Assembly: GCF_014145615.1 (NCBI RefSeq)
Contig: NZ_JACIVH010000042.1
Location: forward strand, 326,121 to 390,120
Length of the DNA: 64,000 nucleotides
Direction: 5' to 3'
Source of the DNA: Limosilactobacillus balticus
Lineage (GTDB): Bacteria > Bacillota > Bacilli > Lactobacillales > Lactobacillaceae
The notes beneath the pieces are model-generated. The model saw only the letters and a list, made by a program, of their open reading frames with translations, did no database searches and had not been told where the DNA came from. This document shows positions 17,381-26,816 of this stretch, piece after piece; positions within the stretch are counted from its first letter, which is position 1; the number at the start of each line of letters is the position of its first letter. Position numbers and translations under genes: made by a program.

Positions 17381-19231
17381 ATGGCAACTGAAAAAGTAAT
17401 TGGTGTTGATATTGGGAATTCTTCCACTGAAGTTGCATTAGCAGATGTAAGCGATAGTGGACAAGTTCACTTTATTAACTCTGGTATTGCTCCTACTACT
17501 GGGATTAAAGGTACTAAGCAGAATCTAGTTGGAATTAGAGATTCAATTACTCAAGTTCTGAATAAGTCTAATCTGACAATCGATGATATTGATTTAATTC
17601 GAATCAATGAAGCCACACCAGTAATTGGTGATGTTGCAATGGAAACTATTACAGAAACCGTTGTAACAGAATCAACAATGATTGGGCATAATCCTGATAC
17701 ACCAGGTGGTATAGGAACAGGGGCTGGGATAACAGTTCGTTTGCTTGATCTCTTAAAGAAAACTGATAAAAGCAAAAACTATATTGTTGTAGTTCCTAAG
17801 GATATTGATTTTGAAGACGTTGCTAAACTTATCAATGCTTATGTCGCCTCTGGTTATAAAATAACAGCAGCAATTCTAAGAAACGATGATGGTGTTTTAG
17901 TTGATAATCGGTTAAATCATAAAATTCCGATTGTCGATGAAGTTGCTATGATTGACAAAGTTCCGTTAAATATGCTGGCAGCTGTAGAAGTTGCTGGCCC
18001 TGGACAAGTAATTTCACAACTTTCAAACCCATATGGCATCGCTACCTTATTTGGACTAACTCCAGAAGAGACTAAGAATATTGTTCCGGTTTCACGGGCC
18101 CTTATTGGGAATCGATCAGCTGTTGTTATTAAAACTCCAGCTGGGGATGTTAAAGCGCGTGTAATTCCGGCAGGTAAGATCATAATTAATGGCGATACCG
18201 GAAAAGAAGAAGTCGGAGTTTCTGAAGGTGCTGACGCTATTATGAAAAAGGTTTCTAGTTTTCGCCATATTAACAATATAACTGGTGAGTCTGGAACCAA
18301 TGTTGGAGGAATGTTGGAAAATGTTCGTCAAACAATGGCAGACCTTACGGGAAAGAAAAATAACGAGATTGCGATTCAAGATTTACTTGCGGTTGATACT
18401 CAAGTACCGGTTGAGGTCCGAGGTGGTCTAGCTGGTGAATTTTCAAACGAGTCAGCAGTTGGAATTGCAGCGATGGTTAAGTCAGATCATCTTCAAATGG
18501 AAGTCATTGCCAAGCTTATTGAAAAAGAATTTAATACTAAGGTTGAAATTGGTGGTGCTGAAGTTGAATCTGCTATTCGCGGAGCACTTACGACACCGGG
18601 AACAGATAAACCTATTGCAATTCTTGATCTAGGAGCGGGTTCAACAGATGCTTCCATTATTAATAAAGAAGATGAGACTGTTGCAATACATTTAGCCGGT
18701 GCTGGTGATATGGTAACGATGATTATTAATTCTGAACTGGGGTTGAATGATATTCACCTTGCAGAAGATATTAAACGTTATCCATTAGCCAAAGTAGAAA
18801 ATCTTTTCCAGATCCGGCATGAAGATGGTTCTGTTCAATTTTTTGAAGATCCATTACCATCTTCGTTATTTGCAAAAGTTGTAGTAATTAAACCAGATGG
18901 ATATGAGCCAGTAACAGGAAATCCAAGTATTGAAAAAATTAAGCTAGTTCGTCAGAACGCAAAGAAACGAGTCTTCGTTACTAATGCAGTACGAGCACTT
19001 AAGTATGTTAGTCCAACAGGAAATATTCGGGATATTCCGTTTGTTGTAATTGTCGGTGGGTCAGCCTTAGATTTTGAAATTCCACAACTTGTTACCGATG
19101 AATTAGCACACTTCAATTTAGTTGCTGGTCGTGGAAACGTTCGTGGAATTGAAGGGCCACGAAATGCCGTTGCAACTGGATTAATTTTAAGATATGGCGA
19201 AGAAAGAAGGAAGCGTTATGAACAACGATGA
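17381..19231 (+). CDS. pduG: diol dehydratase reactivase large subunit PduG
   Basis: 616 residues with the Hsp70/actin-like ATPase opening 'VIGVDIGNSSTEVAL' and a second phosphate motif 'AILDLGAGSTDASI'. With PduH it uses ATP to swap damaged cobalamin out of inactivated dehydratase, which matters because glycerol causes suicide inactivation. The length is normal for the family. It overlaps the pduH start by 14 nt, consistent with translational coupling. Confidence 0.95.
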   Translation: MATEKVIGVDIGNSSTEVALADVSDSGQVHFINSGIAPTTGIKGTKQNLVGIRDSITQVLNKSNLTIDDIDLIRINEATPVIGDVAMETITETVVTESTMIGHNPDTPGGIGTGAGITVRLLDLLKKTDKSKNYIVVVPKDIDFEDVAKLINAYVASGYKITAAILRNDDGVLVDNRLNHKIPIVDEVAMIDKVPLNMLAAVEVAGPGQVISQLSNPYGIATLFGLTPEETKNIVPVSRALIGNRSAVVIKTPAGDVKARVIPAGKIIINGDTGKEEVGVSEGADAIMKKVSSFRHINNITGESGTNVGGMLENVRQTMADLTGKKNNEIAIQDLLAVDTQVPVEVRGGLAGEFSNESAVGIAAMVKSDHLQMEVIAKLIEKEFNTKVEIGGAEVESAIRGALTTPGTDKPIAILDLGAGSTDASIINKEDETVAIHLAGAGDMVTMIINSELGLNDIHLAEDIKRYPLAKVENLFQIRHEDGSVQFFEDPLPSSLFAKVVVIKPDGYEPVTGNPSIEKIKLVRQNAKKRVFVTNAVRALKYVSPTGNIRDIPFVVIVGGSALDFEIPQLVTDELAHFNLVAGRGNVRGIEGPRNAVATGLILRYGEERRKRYEQR

Positions 19232-19577
19232 TTCACAACGTCCCTCGATTGTCGTCGGACTAAAAAATGGAACAACGATTCCAGATAGTGCTAAGCCACT
19301 TTTCTATGGAATTGAAGAAGAACAGATCCCAGTCTCAGTTCGCAAAATCAATATAGATGGTGCTATTGAAAGAGCATATCAATCAGCTCTTGCGTCACGA
19401 CTATCTGTCGGAATTGCTTTTGAAGGAGATCATTTTATCGTTCACTATAAGAACTTGAAGGAAGAGCATCCTTTATTCGACATGACAGTTGATGATAGAA
19501 AGCAATTACGGATTTTAGGAGCAAATGCGGCGAGATTAGTAAAAGGAATTCCTTTTAAGGAAATAGCAAACAGGTGA
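19218..19577 (+). CDS. pduH: diol dehydratase reactivase small subunit PduH
   Basis: 119 residues, resembling the dehydratase beta subunit, which lets it displace that subunit during reactivation. Seen: 'RPSIVVGLKNGTTIP', 'YGIEEEQIPVSV', 'LSVGIAFEGD' and 'RILGANAARLVKGIPF'. The start is ATG 19218, placed behind GAAGGAAG inside the end of pduG; a frame open from 19194 exists but has no RBS. Confidence 0.92.
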   Translation: MNNDDSQRPSIVVGLKNGTTIPDSAKPLFYGIEEEQIPVSVRKINIDGAIERAYQSALASRLSVGIAFEGDHFIVHYKNLKEEHPLFDMTVDDRKQLRILGANAARLVKGIPFKEIANR

Positions 19578-19584
19578 TTTAACT

Positions 19585-20160
19585 ATGAAGTCTTTAGGCT
19601 ATGTAGAATGTAATGGATTATCTGGCGCTATTGTTGCTGCTGACCGGATGCTCAAGACTGCAGATGTTGAGCTTAGTAGTATTCAAAATACAAAAGGTAA
19701 TGGATGGGTCACCTTACAAGTTTCTGGTGAACTTTCAGCAATAACAGTTGCAGTTCAAGCTGTAAAAAACTATTTACCTGATGTATATGTAACATCAGCG
19801 GTAATAGGTCGTCCAGCAACAGGGTTGAACTTCTTGGGTAAAACGGATTTATTGCAACCAAATCCAGAAAAGAAACAAAATAATGATCTTACTGAGAAGA
19901 AAACGGTTGCTGAACTATCCTCAACTAAAGAAGAGGAAGTAAAGAAAAATAAAAATTCTAATGAATCTAGTGTTCAAGCTGAGCAATCATTAGATGAGAA
20001 AGATGAAGTTGAAGATTCAAGATCATCTAATGATAAACAAGATATCAACTCTGATGAGAATGAAGTCACATGCAATATGTGCGGAGATCCGAAGTGTCCA
20101 CGGAAATTAGGAGAGCCGCATAAGAAGTGTATCCATTACAACGAATTAAAGAAAAAGTAG
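19585..20160 (+). CDS. pduK: microcompartment shell protein PduK with Cys-rich tail
   Basis: 191 residues. Residues 1-90 or so are a BMC domain ('SLGYVECNGLSGAIVAADRM'). Then comes an acidic, Ser/Lys/Glu-rich linker (about 95-160) and a C-terminal cysteine cluster at Cys163, Cys166, Cys171 and Cys182 (CX2CX4CX10C). That spacing could hold an iron-sulfur cluster or zinc, as proposed for PduK proteins. A minor shell component; its role in redox is unproved. Confidence 0.9.
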   Translation: MKSLGYVECNGLSGAIVAADRMLKTADVELSSIQNTKGNGWVTLQVSGELSAITVAVQAVKNYLPDVYVTSAVIGRPATGLNFLGKTDLLQPNPEKKQNNDLTEKKTVAELSSTKEEEVKKNKNSNESSVQAEQSLDEKDEVEDSRSSNDKQDINSDENEVTCNMCGDPKCPRKLGEPHKKCIHYNELKKK

Positions 20161-20172
20161 GAGGAAATAACT

Positions 20173-20463
20173 ATGAATAACGCTTTAGGAATGATTGAAA
20201 CACGAGGATTAGTTGCATCTATTGAAGCTGCTGATCAAATGGTAAAGGCTGCAAATGTAACATTAACTGGTCAAGAAAAGATTGGTAGTGGACTGGTAAC
20301 TGTTATGATTCGTGGTGATGTTGGTGCTGTAAAGGCTGCCGTTGATGCTGGTGTACAAGCTGCTGAAGGTGTCGGTGAAGTTGTATCGTCTTACGTAATT
20401 CCTCGTCCACATGAAGAAGTTGAAAAGATTTTACCGGGTGGATCAGACTCAGACGCTGAATAG
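20173..20463 (+). CDS. pduJ: microcompartment shell protein PduJ (BMC-H)
   Basis: 96 residues, very close to PduA at protein level: '[20 protein letters not shown]', '[20 protein letters not shown]'. The pore loop reads 'KIGSGLVT', with the usual Ser at the position that is His40 in PduA. It is a main shell tile. The tail 'GGSDSDAE' is acidic. AGGAGG precedes the ATG. Confidence 0.93.
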   Translation: MNNALGMIETRGLVASIEAADQMVKAANVTLTGQEKIGSGLVTVMIRGDVGAVKAAVDAGVQAAEGVGEVVSSYVIPRPHEEVEKILPGGSDSDAE

Positions 20464-20491
20464 AAAATTTTAATAAAAAGGAAGATTACGT

Positions 20492-21136
20492 ATGGATGAA
20501 GAACAATTAAGAACACTTATCCGGACAATTGTTAGAGAAACACTTAATCCTAACCTAGTTCCAATCGGCGTTTCAAACCACCATGTACATTTGACGGAAG
20601 AAGATTTTCAAAAGTTATTCCCTGGTCAGAAGATTGAAATGCTAAAGAAACTTCGTCAACATGCGGATTTCGCTGCAAAGCAAACAGTTGACCTGATCGG
20701 ACCTAAGGGCACCATTGAACATGTTCGTCTAATGGGACCCTACCGTTCACACTCACAAGTGGAAATCGCTCGTTCAGAAAACTTTACACTAGGAGTTGAT
20801 GCACCAATTAGAATGTCGGGTGACCTTGATGGTACTCCTTCAATTAAGGTTCGCTCGCCATATGCGGAAATTGAAATCCAGGGTGTAATTGTTGCAAAAC
20901 GACACATCCACATGAGTTTAGAGGATGCTAAGCGTTTTGGTGTAAAACTCGGAGATTCAATGCAGGTTGAAGTAGACGGCGATGGTGGACGTAAAACTAT
21001 TTTTGATGATGTAGTTGCTCGTCCTCGTGAAGACTTTGTTCTTGAAATGCACATTGATACTGATGAAGCAAATGCTGCTAATGTCGGACTAGGCAATAAT
21101 TCTTTCGGAAAAGTTATTATCAAGAAGAAAAACTAA
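20492..21136 (+). CDS. pduL: phosphotransacylase PduL
   Basis: 214 residues. The enzyme turns propionyl-CoA (or 3-hydroxypropionyl-CoA) and phosphate into the acyl phosphate and recycles CoA within the compartment. Two zinc-ligand motifs are clear: 'NHHVHLTEEDF' and 'KRHIHMSLEDA'. The first 15 or so residues ('DEEQLRTLIRTIVRETL') are an amphipathic targeting helix. It is unrelated to Pta, and the sequence is full length. Confidence 0.94.
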   Translation: MDEEQLRTLIRTIVRETLNPNLVPIGVSNHHVHLTEEDFQKLFPGQKIEMLKKLRQHADFAAKQTVDLIGPKGTIEHVRLMGPYRSHSQVEIARSENFTLGVDAPIRMSGDLDGTPSIKVRSPYAEIEIQGVIVAKRHIHMSLEDAKRFGVKLGDSMQVEVDGDGGRKTIFDDVVARPREDFVLEMHIDTDEANAANVGLGNNSFGKVIIKKKN

Positions 21137-21167
21137 CTTTTTAAGAAACTACCAAGGGGGTGAATAG

Positions 21168-21671
21168 ATGGATAACCTAGTACAACAGGTTATGCAACGG
21201 TTAGAAGAACGGAAACATACAAGTGTAGAAGTTACTTTTAATCATCAAGTTGCCCCGCCTAGTGAACAGATTTTTTTGAAAAACGGGAAAGTTATCCTAA
21301 AAAATGTTTCGATTGAGTTAATAACGGACTTATATTCAATGGAAAAGACTAATGCTTGGATTAAATGGGTATTAGAAGGAATTAGCTATGATGTTAAATT
21401 TTACTTTTTAGTTAATGAACAGATGGTTAATTTTATTCCACGGATGATGATTTTGGACTGGCCGATCTTGTTTGTTGTGAATAACGAATCGCCAGTGATT
21501 GCCAGTTATAATCGGGTTATTACCAGAGAAGAGATCGCTGCTAAACCAGATAAATCAATTCTTGTTAGATATCAAAAGCAACGTATTACAGATGAAGCAG
21601 TTGATGTCTGTAACTATAAAAAAATTAAAATAAAGATTAGGACTGAAGAAAATTGTATATGGCGAGAGTAG
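21168..21671 (+). CDS. pduM: microcompartment assembly protein PduM
   Basis: 167 residues. It starts 'MDNLVQQVMQRLEERK', an amphipathic helix, then a divergent body with 'ITDLYSMEKTNAWIKWVLEG' typical of PduM. PduM is needed for proper shell formation in Salmonella by an unknown mechanism. AAGGGGGTG precedes the ATG. Its end overlaps pduN by 13 nt. Confidence 0.85.
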   Translation: MDNLVQQVMQRLEERKHTSVEVTFNHQVAPPSEQIFLKNGKVILKNVSIELITDLYSMEKTNAWIKWVLEGISYDVKFYFLVNEQMVNFIPRMMILDWPILFVVNNESPVIASYNRVITREEIAAKPDKSILVRYQKQRITDEAVDVCNYKKIKIKIRTEENCIWRE

Positions 21672-21931
21672 TAGGTAGTGTTGTTGCAACCCAAAAGGAT
21701 CCATCCTTGGTTGGAAAAAAGCTGATGATAGTTCAACAGATTAATTCAGACCAACAACCAGTTCGATTTGAACAAGTTGCCGCTGATACAGTAAATGCTG
21801 GAATTGGCGATAATGTATTAATAGTTCGTGGTGCTGGTGCAAGGCGTGCTGATAAAGAGCGCGACGAGGACCAAGTAAGGGACGTTAATGACTGTACGAT
21901 TGTTGGAATAATTGACCGTTTTGATAAGTAG
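21659..21931 (+). CDS. pduN: microcompartment vertex protein PduN (EutN/CcmL family)
   Basis: 90 residues, a pentamer-forming protein that caps shell vertices. 'ARVVGSVVATQKDPSLVGKK' and 'NAGIGDNVLIVRGAGARRA' are the family signatures. An alternative TTG start two codons upstream exists (21653); ATG 21659 is chosen because it gives the family N-terminus MARVVG. It lies within the end of pduM, so coupled translation is likely. Confidence 0.9.
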   Translation: MARVVGSVVATQKDPSLVGKKLMIVQQINSDQQPVRFEQVAADTVNAGIGDNVLIVRGAGARRADKERDEDQVRDVNDCTIVGIIDRFDK

Positions 21932-21951
21932 TGTGCATTGGAGGCATCGAA

Positions 21952-22539
21952 ATGGCTATTTACACAAAAGGTGGTGACAAGGGAGAAACAAGTTTATTCG
22001 ATGGAACAAGGGTACCTAAGGATTCATTACGAGTTGAAACTTATGGAACCTTTGATGAATTAAACGCTAATATTAGTTTGGCAGATAAGTTTTGTGAAAG
22101 TGAACGTAATAAGAAACTTTTACAAGAAATCGAATATAAAATGTTTTTCCTTCAAGGTGAGATAGCGACAGAGAAACGGCAGTATTTTACTGATAAAAGT
22201 AAGATTATTACCGATGAAGATACTCGAAAACTTGAAGAGGTTATTGATAAATATACATCGGAACTGCCACCTGTTCATAGTTTTATCTTACCTGGTTCAA
22301 GTACTGCGGGTGCACAACTTCATGTTTGTCGAACAATCTGTCGTCGAGCAGAACGACTCTTTGTACGATTATCAAAGGATGTAAAATTTCGTCCAGAGCT
22401 AGAAAGATATATTAACCGTTTATCGGATTTCTTATATATTGTAGCGCGTGATGAAGACTATGAAGATTTATTGAATAGTGTAACTGATGACGTATTAAAA
22501 ATTTATAAACGTTATCAAGAAGAAAAGGATGTGCGTTAA
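21952..22539 (+). CDS. pduO: PduO-type ATP:cob(I)alamin adenosyltransferase
   Basis: 195 residues. The ATP-binding N-terminus 'YTKGGDKGETSLFDGTRV' and the C-terminal 'RTICRRAERLFVRL' plus 'RYINRLSDFLYIVARDED' define PduO/MMAB-type adenosyltransferases; the L. reuteri enzyme is a structural model for the family. It makes adenosylcobalamin for PduCDE. TTGGAGG precedes ATG 21952, so the longer GTG form at 21931 is not used. The C-terminal half found in Salmonella PduO is a separate gene here, directly downstream. Confidence 0.95.
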   Translation: MAIYTKGGDKGETSLFDGTRVPKDSLRVETYGTFDELNANISLADKFCESERNKKLLQEIEYKMFFLQGEIATEKRQYFTDKSKIITDEDTRKLEEVIDKYTSELPPVHSFILPGSSTAGAQLHVCRTICRRAERLFVRLSKDVKFRPELERYINRLSDFLYIVARDEDYEDLLNSVTDDVLKIYKRYQEEKDVR

Positions 22540-22541
22540 GA

Positions 22542-23015
22542 ATGAACGAGGAACAAATTAGTAAGATTGTTGAAAGCGTAATCAATAATAATGCTTCTAA
22601 AAATCTATTTGATCGGCACAAAATGGAAAAGGTAATCGATGCGGCTGTAACTCGTGCTAATGAATTGGGTGTTGGTGTAACAATTGCCATTATGAAGGCT
22701 GATCAAGTATTACAGATGAGCTATCATATGCCAAATGCTAACTTAGTAAGTTGTACTTTAGCTCCTAAGAAGGCATGGTCAGCATTGGCAATGAAGGAAC
22801 CTACTAAGGATATTAGTAAGGATATCCAACCAGGTGCCGGATTGTACCAAATGGAAACAATGCTTGATGGTAAGTTAGCATCTTTTGCAGGTGGTATTCC
22901 ATTGAAGATTAACGGTGAAATTATCGGCTCAATCGGTGTTAGTGGTGGATTGGTTGAAGAAGATCAATCAATCTGTGAAGCTGCTGTTGCAGAATTTTTG
23001 AAGGAGAGTAAGTAG
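22542..23015 (+). CDS. GlcG/HbpS-like protein corresponding to the PduO C-terminal domain
   Basis: 157 residues. The body ('AAVTRANELGVGVTIAIMKA', 'APKKAWSALAMKEPT', 'GGIPLKINGEIIGSIGVSGG') is the GlcG/HbpS fold that forms the C-terminal domain of enterobacterial PduO; some members bind heme. It is encoded 2 nt after pduO, so the two domains are split. Residues 1-17 ('NEEQISKIVESVINNN') look like the targeting helices of PduD/PduL/PduP, suggesting it is packed inside the shell. Activity unknown. Confidence 0.87.
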   Translation: MNEEQISKIVESVINNNASKNLFDRHKMEKVIDAAVTRANELGVGVTIAIMKADQVLQMSYHMPNANLVSCTLAPKKAWSALAMKEPTKDISKDIQPGAGLYQMETMLDGKLASFAGGIPLKINGEIIGSIGVSGGLVEEDQSICEAAVAEFLKESK

Positions 23016-23017
23016 AT

Positions 23018-24451
23018 ATGCAAATTAATGATATTGAAAGTGCTGTACGCAAAATCCTTGCTGAAGAACTAGACAATGCCAGCTCTTCAAGTACAAATGC
23101 TGCAGTTACTACTGATGATGGTCATCGTGGAATTTTCACTAATGTCAATGACGCAATTGCTGCTGCCAAGGCTGCTCAGGAAGTATATCGTGACAAGTCA
23201 ATTGCTGTTCGTCAACAAGTAATTGATGCCATTAAGGAAGGGTTCCGTCCATATATTGAAAAGATGGCTAAGGATATTAAAGAAGAAACAGGAATGGGAA
23301 CTGTAGAGGCTAAAATTGCTAAGTTAAATAACGCCTTATACAACACTCCTGGTCCTGAGATACTTGAACCAGTTGTAGAAAACGGTGACGGTGGAATGGT
23401 TATGTATGAACGGCTGCCATACGGTGTTATTGGTGCGGTTGGCCCAAGTACAAATCCTTCAGAAACTGTAATCGCTAATGCAATCATGATGCTTGCTGGT
23501 GGGAATACTCTCTATTTTGGTGCTCACCCTGGTGCAAAGAATATTACTCGTTGGACAATTGAGAAGATGAATGACTTTATTGCTGATGCAACAGGTCTTC
23601 ATAATTTGGTTGTAAGTATTGAAACACCAACAATTGAATCAGTTCAACAAATGATGAAACACCCTGACATTGCAATGTTAGCAGTAACTGGTGGTCCAGC
23701 TGTTGTTCATCAAGCAATGACTAGTGGTAAGAAAGCGGTTGGTGCTGGTCCTGGTAATCCTCCTGCAATGGTTGATGCTACTGCTGATATTGATTTAGCT
23801 GCTCATAATATTATTAAGTCTGCTTCATTTGATAATGACATTTTATGTACTGCTGAAAAGGAAGTAGTTGCAGAAAGCAGCATTAAAGATGAATTAATCC
23901 GTAAGATGCAAGATGAAGGTGCCTTTGTAGTTAACCGTGAACAAGCCGATAAATTAGCTGATATGTGTATCCAGGAAAATGGTACTCCTGATCGTAAGTT
24001 TGTTGGCAAGGACGCAACTTACATCCTAGACCAAGCTAATATTCCTTACACAGGTCATCCAGTTGAAATTATTTGTGAACTTCCTAAGGAACACCCATTG
24101 GTAATGACCGAAATGCTTATGCCAATCTTGCCAGTTGTTTCTTGCCCAACATTTGATGATGTGTTGAAGACTGCTGTTGAAGTTGAAAAGGGTAATCATC
24201 ACACGGCTACTATTCATTCCAATAACCTTAAGCATATTAATAATGCTGCTCACCGGATGCAATGTTCAATCTTTGTTGTTAATGGTCCTTCCTATGTTGG
24301 TACTGGTGTTGCTGATAATGGTGCTCACTCAGGTGCTTCAGCATTAACAATTGCTACACCAACTGGTGAAGGAACATGTACTGCACGAACATTTACTCGT
24401 CGGGTTCGTTTGAACTCACCACAAGGATTCTCAGTACGTAACTGGTATTAA
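23018..24451 (+). CDS. pduP: CoA-acylating propionaldehyde dehydrogenase PduP
   Basis: 477 residues. It oxidises propanal or 3-hydroxypropanal to the acyl-CoA with NAD+. Residues 1-18 ('QINDIESAVRKILAEEL') are the encapsulation peptide, then a Ser/Thr linker. The catalytic Cys is in 'FDNDILCTAEKEVV' (Cys277), and 'GAVGPSTNPSETVIANAI' and 'VTGGPAVVHQAM' fit the nucleotide-binding region. The stop overlaps an ATG of the pduQ frame. Confidence 0.95.
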   Translation: MQINDIESAVRKILAEELDNASSSSTNAAVTTDDGHRGIFTNVNDAIAAAKAAQEVYRDKSIAVRQQVIDAIKEGFRPYIEKMAKDIKEETGMGTVEAKIAKLNNALYNTPGPEILEPVVENGDGGMVMYERLPYGVIGAVGPSTNPSETVIANAIMMLAGGNTLYFGAHPGAKNITRWTIEKMNDFIADATGLHNLVVSIETPTIESVQQMMKHPDIAMLAVTGGPAVVHQAMTSGKKAVGAGPGNPPAMVDATADIDLAAHNIIKSASFDNDILCTAEKEVVAESSIKDELIRKMQDEGAFVVNREQADKLADMCIQENGTPDRKFVGKDATYILDQANIPYTGHPVEIICELPKEHPLVMTEMLMPILPVVSCPTFDDVLKTAVEVEKGNHHTATIHSNNLKHINNAAHRMQCSIFVVNGPSYVGTGVADNGAHSGASALTIATPTGEGTCTARTFTRRVRLNSPQGFSVRNWY

Positions 24452-24468
24452 TGGGAGGCATAATTCCA

Positions 24469-25590
24469 ATGGAAAAATATAGTATGCCAACTCGGATTTA
24501 TTCGGGAACAGATAGTTTGAAAGAATTAGAGACACTTAATAATGAACGTATCTTATTAGTTTGTGATTCTTTCTTACCTGGTAGTGATACCTTAAAAGAA
24601 ATTGAGAATCACATTAATAATAGCAATAAGTGTGAAATCTTCTCTGATGTTGTCCCTGATCCACCACTAGATAAAATTATGGAAGGGGTTCAACAGTTCC
24701 TTAAGCTTAAGCCAACAATTGTGATTGGTATCGGTGGTGGGTCAGCCATGGATACTGGTAAAGGAATTCGTTTCTTTGGTGAAAAGTTAGGTAAATGCAA
24801 GATCAATGAATATATTGCTATCCCAACAACAAGTGGTACTGGTTCAGAAGTTACGAATACTGCGGTTATTTCTGATACAAAAGAACATCGTAAAATTCCT
24901 ATTTTGGAAGACTATTTGACACCTGATTGTGCTTTACTAGATCCTAAACTAGTTATGACTGCTCCTAAGAGTGTAACTGCATATTCAGGAATGGATGTTT
25001 TAACCCATGCACTTGAATCTTTAGTTGCTAAGGATGCAAACTTATTTACAGTTGCATTATCAGAAGAAGCAATTGATGCGATTACTAAACACTTAGTTGA
25101 ATGTTATCGTCACGGCGATAATGTAGATGCTCGTAAGATTGTTCATGAAGCATCAAATATTGCTGGAACTGCATTTAATATTGCTGGATTAGGGATTTGC
25201 CACTCAATTGCACACCAATTGGGAGCTAACTTCCATGTCCCACATGGTTTGGCTAATACAATGCTATTACCATATGTTGTTGCATATAATGCTGAACACA
25301 GTGAAGAAGCATTGCATAAGTTTGCAATTGCTGCTAAGAAAGCTGGAATCGCTGCGCCAGGCGTAGGTGATCGTCTTGCAGTAAAGCGGCTAATTGCTAA
25401 AATTCGGGAAATGGCACGTCAAATGAATTGTCCAATGACTCTTCAAGCATTCGGCGTTGATCCTGCTAAAGCTGAAGAATTAGCTGATACTGTTGTTGCA
25501 AATGCAAAGAAAGATGCAACATTCCCTGGTAATCCAGTAGTTCCTTCAGATGATGATTTAAAGATGGTTTACGAAGCAGTAATTCGTTAA
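24469..25590 (+). CDS. pduQ: iron-dependent propanol dehydrogenase PduQ
   Basis: 373 residues, iron-type alcohol dehydrogenase. 'IGIGGGSAMDTGKG' and 'IPTTSGTGSEVTNTAV' bind NAD(H); the metal ligands lie in 'GICHSIAHQLG' and 'FHVPHGLANTML'. It reduces propanal or 3-hydroxypropanal, producing propanol or 1,3-propanediol and restoring NAD+. GGGAGG precedes ATG 24469; the ATG at 24451, overlapping the pduP stop, is less likely as it precedes this RBS. Confidence 0.93.
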   Translation: MEKYSMPTRIYSGTDSLKELETLNNERILLVCDSFLPGSDTLKEIENHINNSNKCEIFSDVVPDPPLDKIMEGVQQFLKLKPTIVIGIGGGSAMDTGKGIRFFGEKLGKCKINEYIAIPTTSGTGSEVTNTAVISDTKEHRKIPILEDYLTPDCALLDPKLVMTAPKSVTAYSGMDVLTHALESLVAKDANLFTVALSEEAIDAITKHLVECYRHGDNVDARKIVHEASNIAGTAFNIAGLGICHSIAHQLGANFHVPHGLANTMLLPYVVAYNAEHSEEALHKFAIAAKKAGIAAPGVGDRLAVKRLIAKIREMARQMNCPMTLQAFGVDPAKAEELADTVVANAKKDATFPGNPVVPSDDDLKMVYEAVIR

Positions 25591-25613
25591 TTTAGTTTAT
25601 TTGGAGTGATTTG

Positions 25614-26801
25614 ATGTCTAAGAAAATACTTGCAATTAATTCTGGTAGTTCTTCAATTAAGTTCAAACTTTATTTAATGCCAGAAGAAAAATTATTAATT
25701 AGTGGCTCTGCTGAAAATCTTGGTTCTTCTACAAGCCAGCTTTCGTACAAAACTGACAAAACGAGTGAAACTAGACAAGTTCCGCTAAAAAATCACTCAG
25801 AGGCAATTGATCAGATTATTGATATTTTAATGTCCAGTGGTGTTGTTAAGGATAAATCTGAAATTTATGGTGTAGGACACCGAATTTCACATGGTGGAAG
25901 CTACTATACTCATGCAGTAGCAGTCACTCCAGAAGTAGAAAAACGAATTGATGAATTGAAAGTGCTATCTCCATTGCATAATCCTAATGGTTTAGCAGGA
26001 ATTAAAGCATTTGAAAAATTTCTTCCTGATGCAAAAGAAGTTGTGACTTTCGATAATTCGTTCCATCATACTATTCCGAAAAAAGCTTATATGTATGCTT
26101 TACCATATGAGTTTTATGAGAAGTACCAAATCAGACGTTACGGTTTCCATGCTCCTTCCCACCAATATGTTTCTGAAAAGGCACGGGAATTATTTGGAAA
26201 AGAAAAGACACGTCGCATGATTACATGCCATTTGGGTAATGGATCGAGCGTTTCAGCAATTTTAGACGGGAAGTCAGTTAACTCATCAATGGGCTTTACA
26301 CCTTTAGCAGGGGTTGTAATGGGAACCCGTTGTGGTGATATTGATCCAGAAATAATTCCATTTTTAGAAGAAGAACTTAACATTGATTCTCACGAAATGC
26401 GCCGAATCATGAATGAAGATTCCGGTTTAAAGGGATTATCAGGAATTTCTAATGATGAACGGGAAATTGAAAGTGCGGCTAAAAATGGTAATGAACGTGC
26501 TCAGTTAGCATTAGATGTATTTGTTCACTCGATTCAGCAATATATCGGTGCTTATACAACTGACCTTGACGGATTAGACACCTTAGTATTTACTGCGGGA
26601 ATTGGCGAACATGCTGCTTATATTCGTAGTCAAATTTGTAAAAACCTTGATTATCTTGGGGTTAAGATTGATGAAGAAAAAAATAAGCAGAATGCGCTTA
26701 GTATTGAAGCACCGGATAGTAAAGTTAAGGTTGCAGTTATTCCGACAAACGAAGAGATCATTATTGCTCGTGATGTAATGAATGTAACTCAGCAACAGTA
26801 G
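25614..26801 (+). CDS. pduW: propionate/acetate kinase PduW
   Basis: 395 residues, acetate-kinase family. Seen: 'KILAINSGSSSIKFKLYLM', 'CHLGNGSSVSAI', 'SMGFTPLAGVVMGTRCGDID' and 'VFTAGIGEHAA'. It converts the acyl phosphate from PduL into acid and ATP, giving the energy yield of the pathway. TTTGGAG precedes ATG 25614. By sequence alone it could be called AckA; the pdu position supports PduW. Confidence 0.92.
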   Translation: MSKKILAINSGSSSIKFKLYLMPEEKLLISGSAENLGSSTSQLSYKTDKTSETRQVPLKNHSEAIDQIIDILMSSGVVKDKSEIYGVGHRISHGGSYYTHAVAVTPEVEKRIDELKVLSPLHNPNGLAGIKAFEKFLPDAKEVVTFDNSFHHTIPKKAYMYALPYEFYEKYQIRRYGFHAPSHQYVSEKARELFGKEKTRRMITCHLGNGSSVSAILDGKSVNSSMGFTPLAGVVMGTRCGDIDPEIIPFLEEELNIDSHEMRRIMNEDSGLKGLSGISNDEREIESAAKNGNERAQLALDVFVHSIQQYIGAYTTDLDGLDTLVFTAGIGEHAAYIRSQICKNLDYLGVKIDEEKNKQNALSIEAPDSKVKVAVIPTNEEIIIARDVMNVTQQQ

Positions 26802-26816
26802 GATAGGGATGGTGTT

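Noticed and set aside
13299..20463. PduA/PduJ similarity as a repeat or assembly artefact
   Set aside because: The two genes differ in many codons and in the pore residue and occupy their standard positions in pdu operons.
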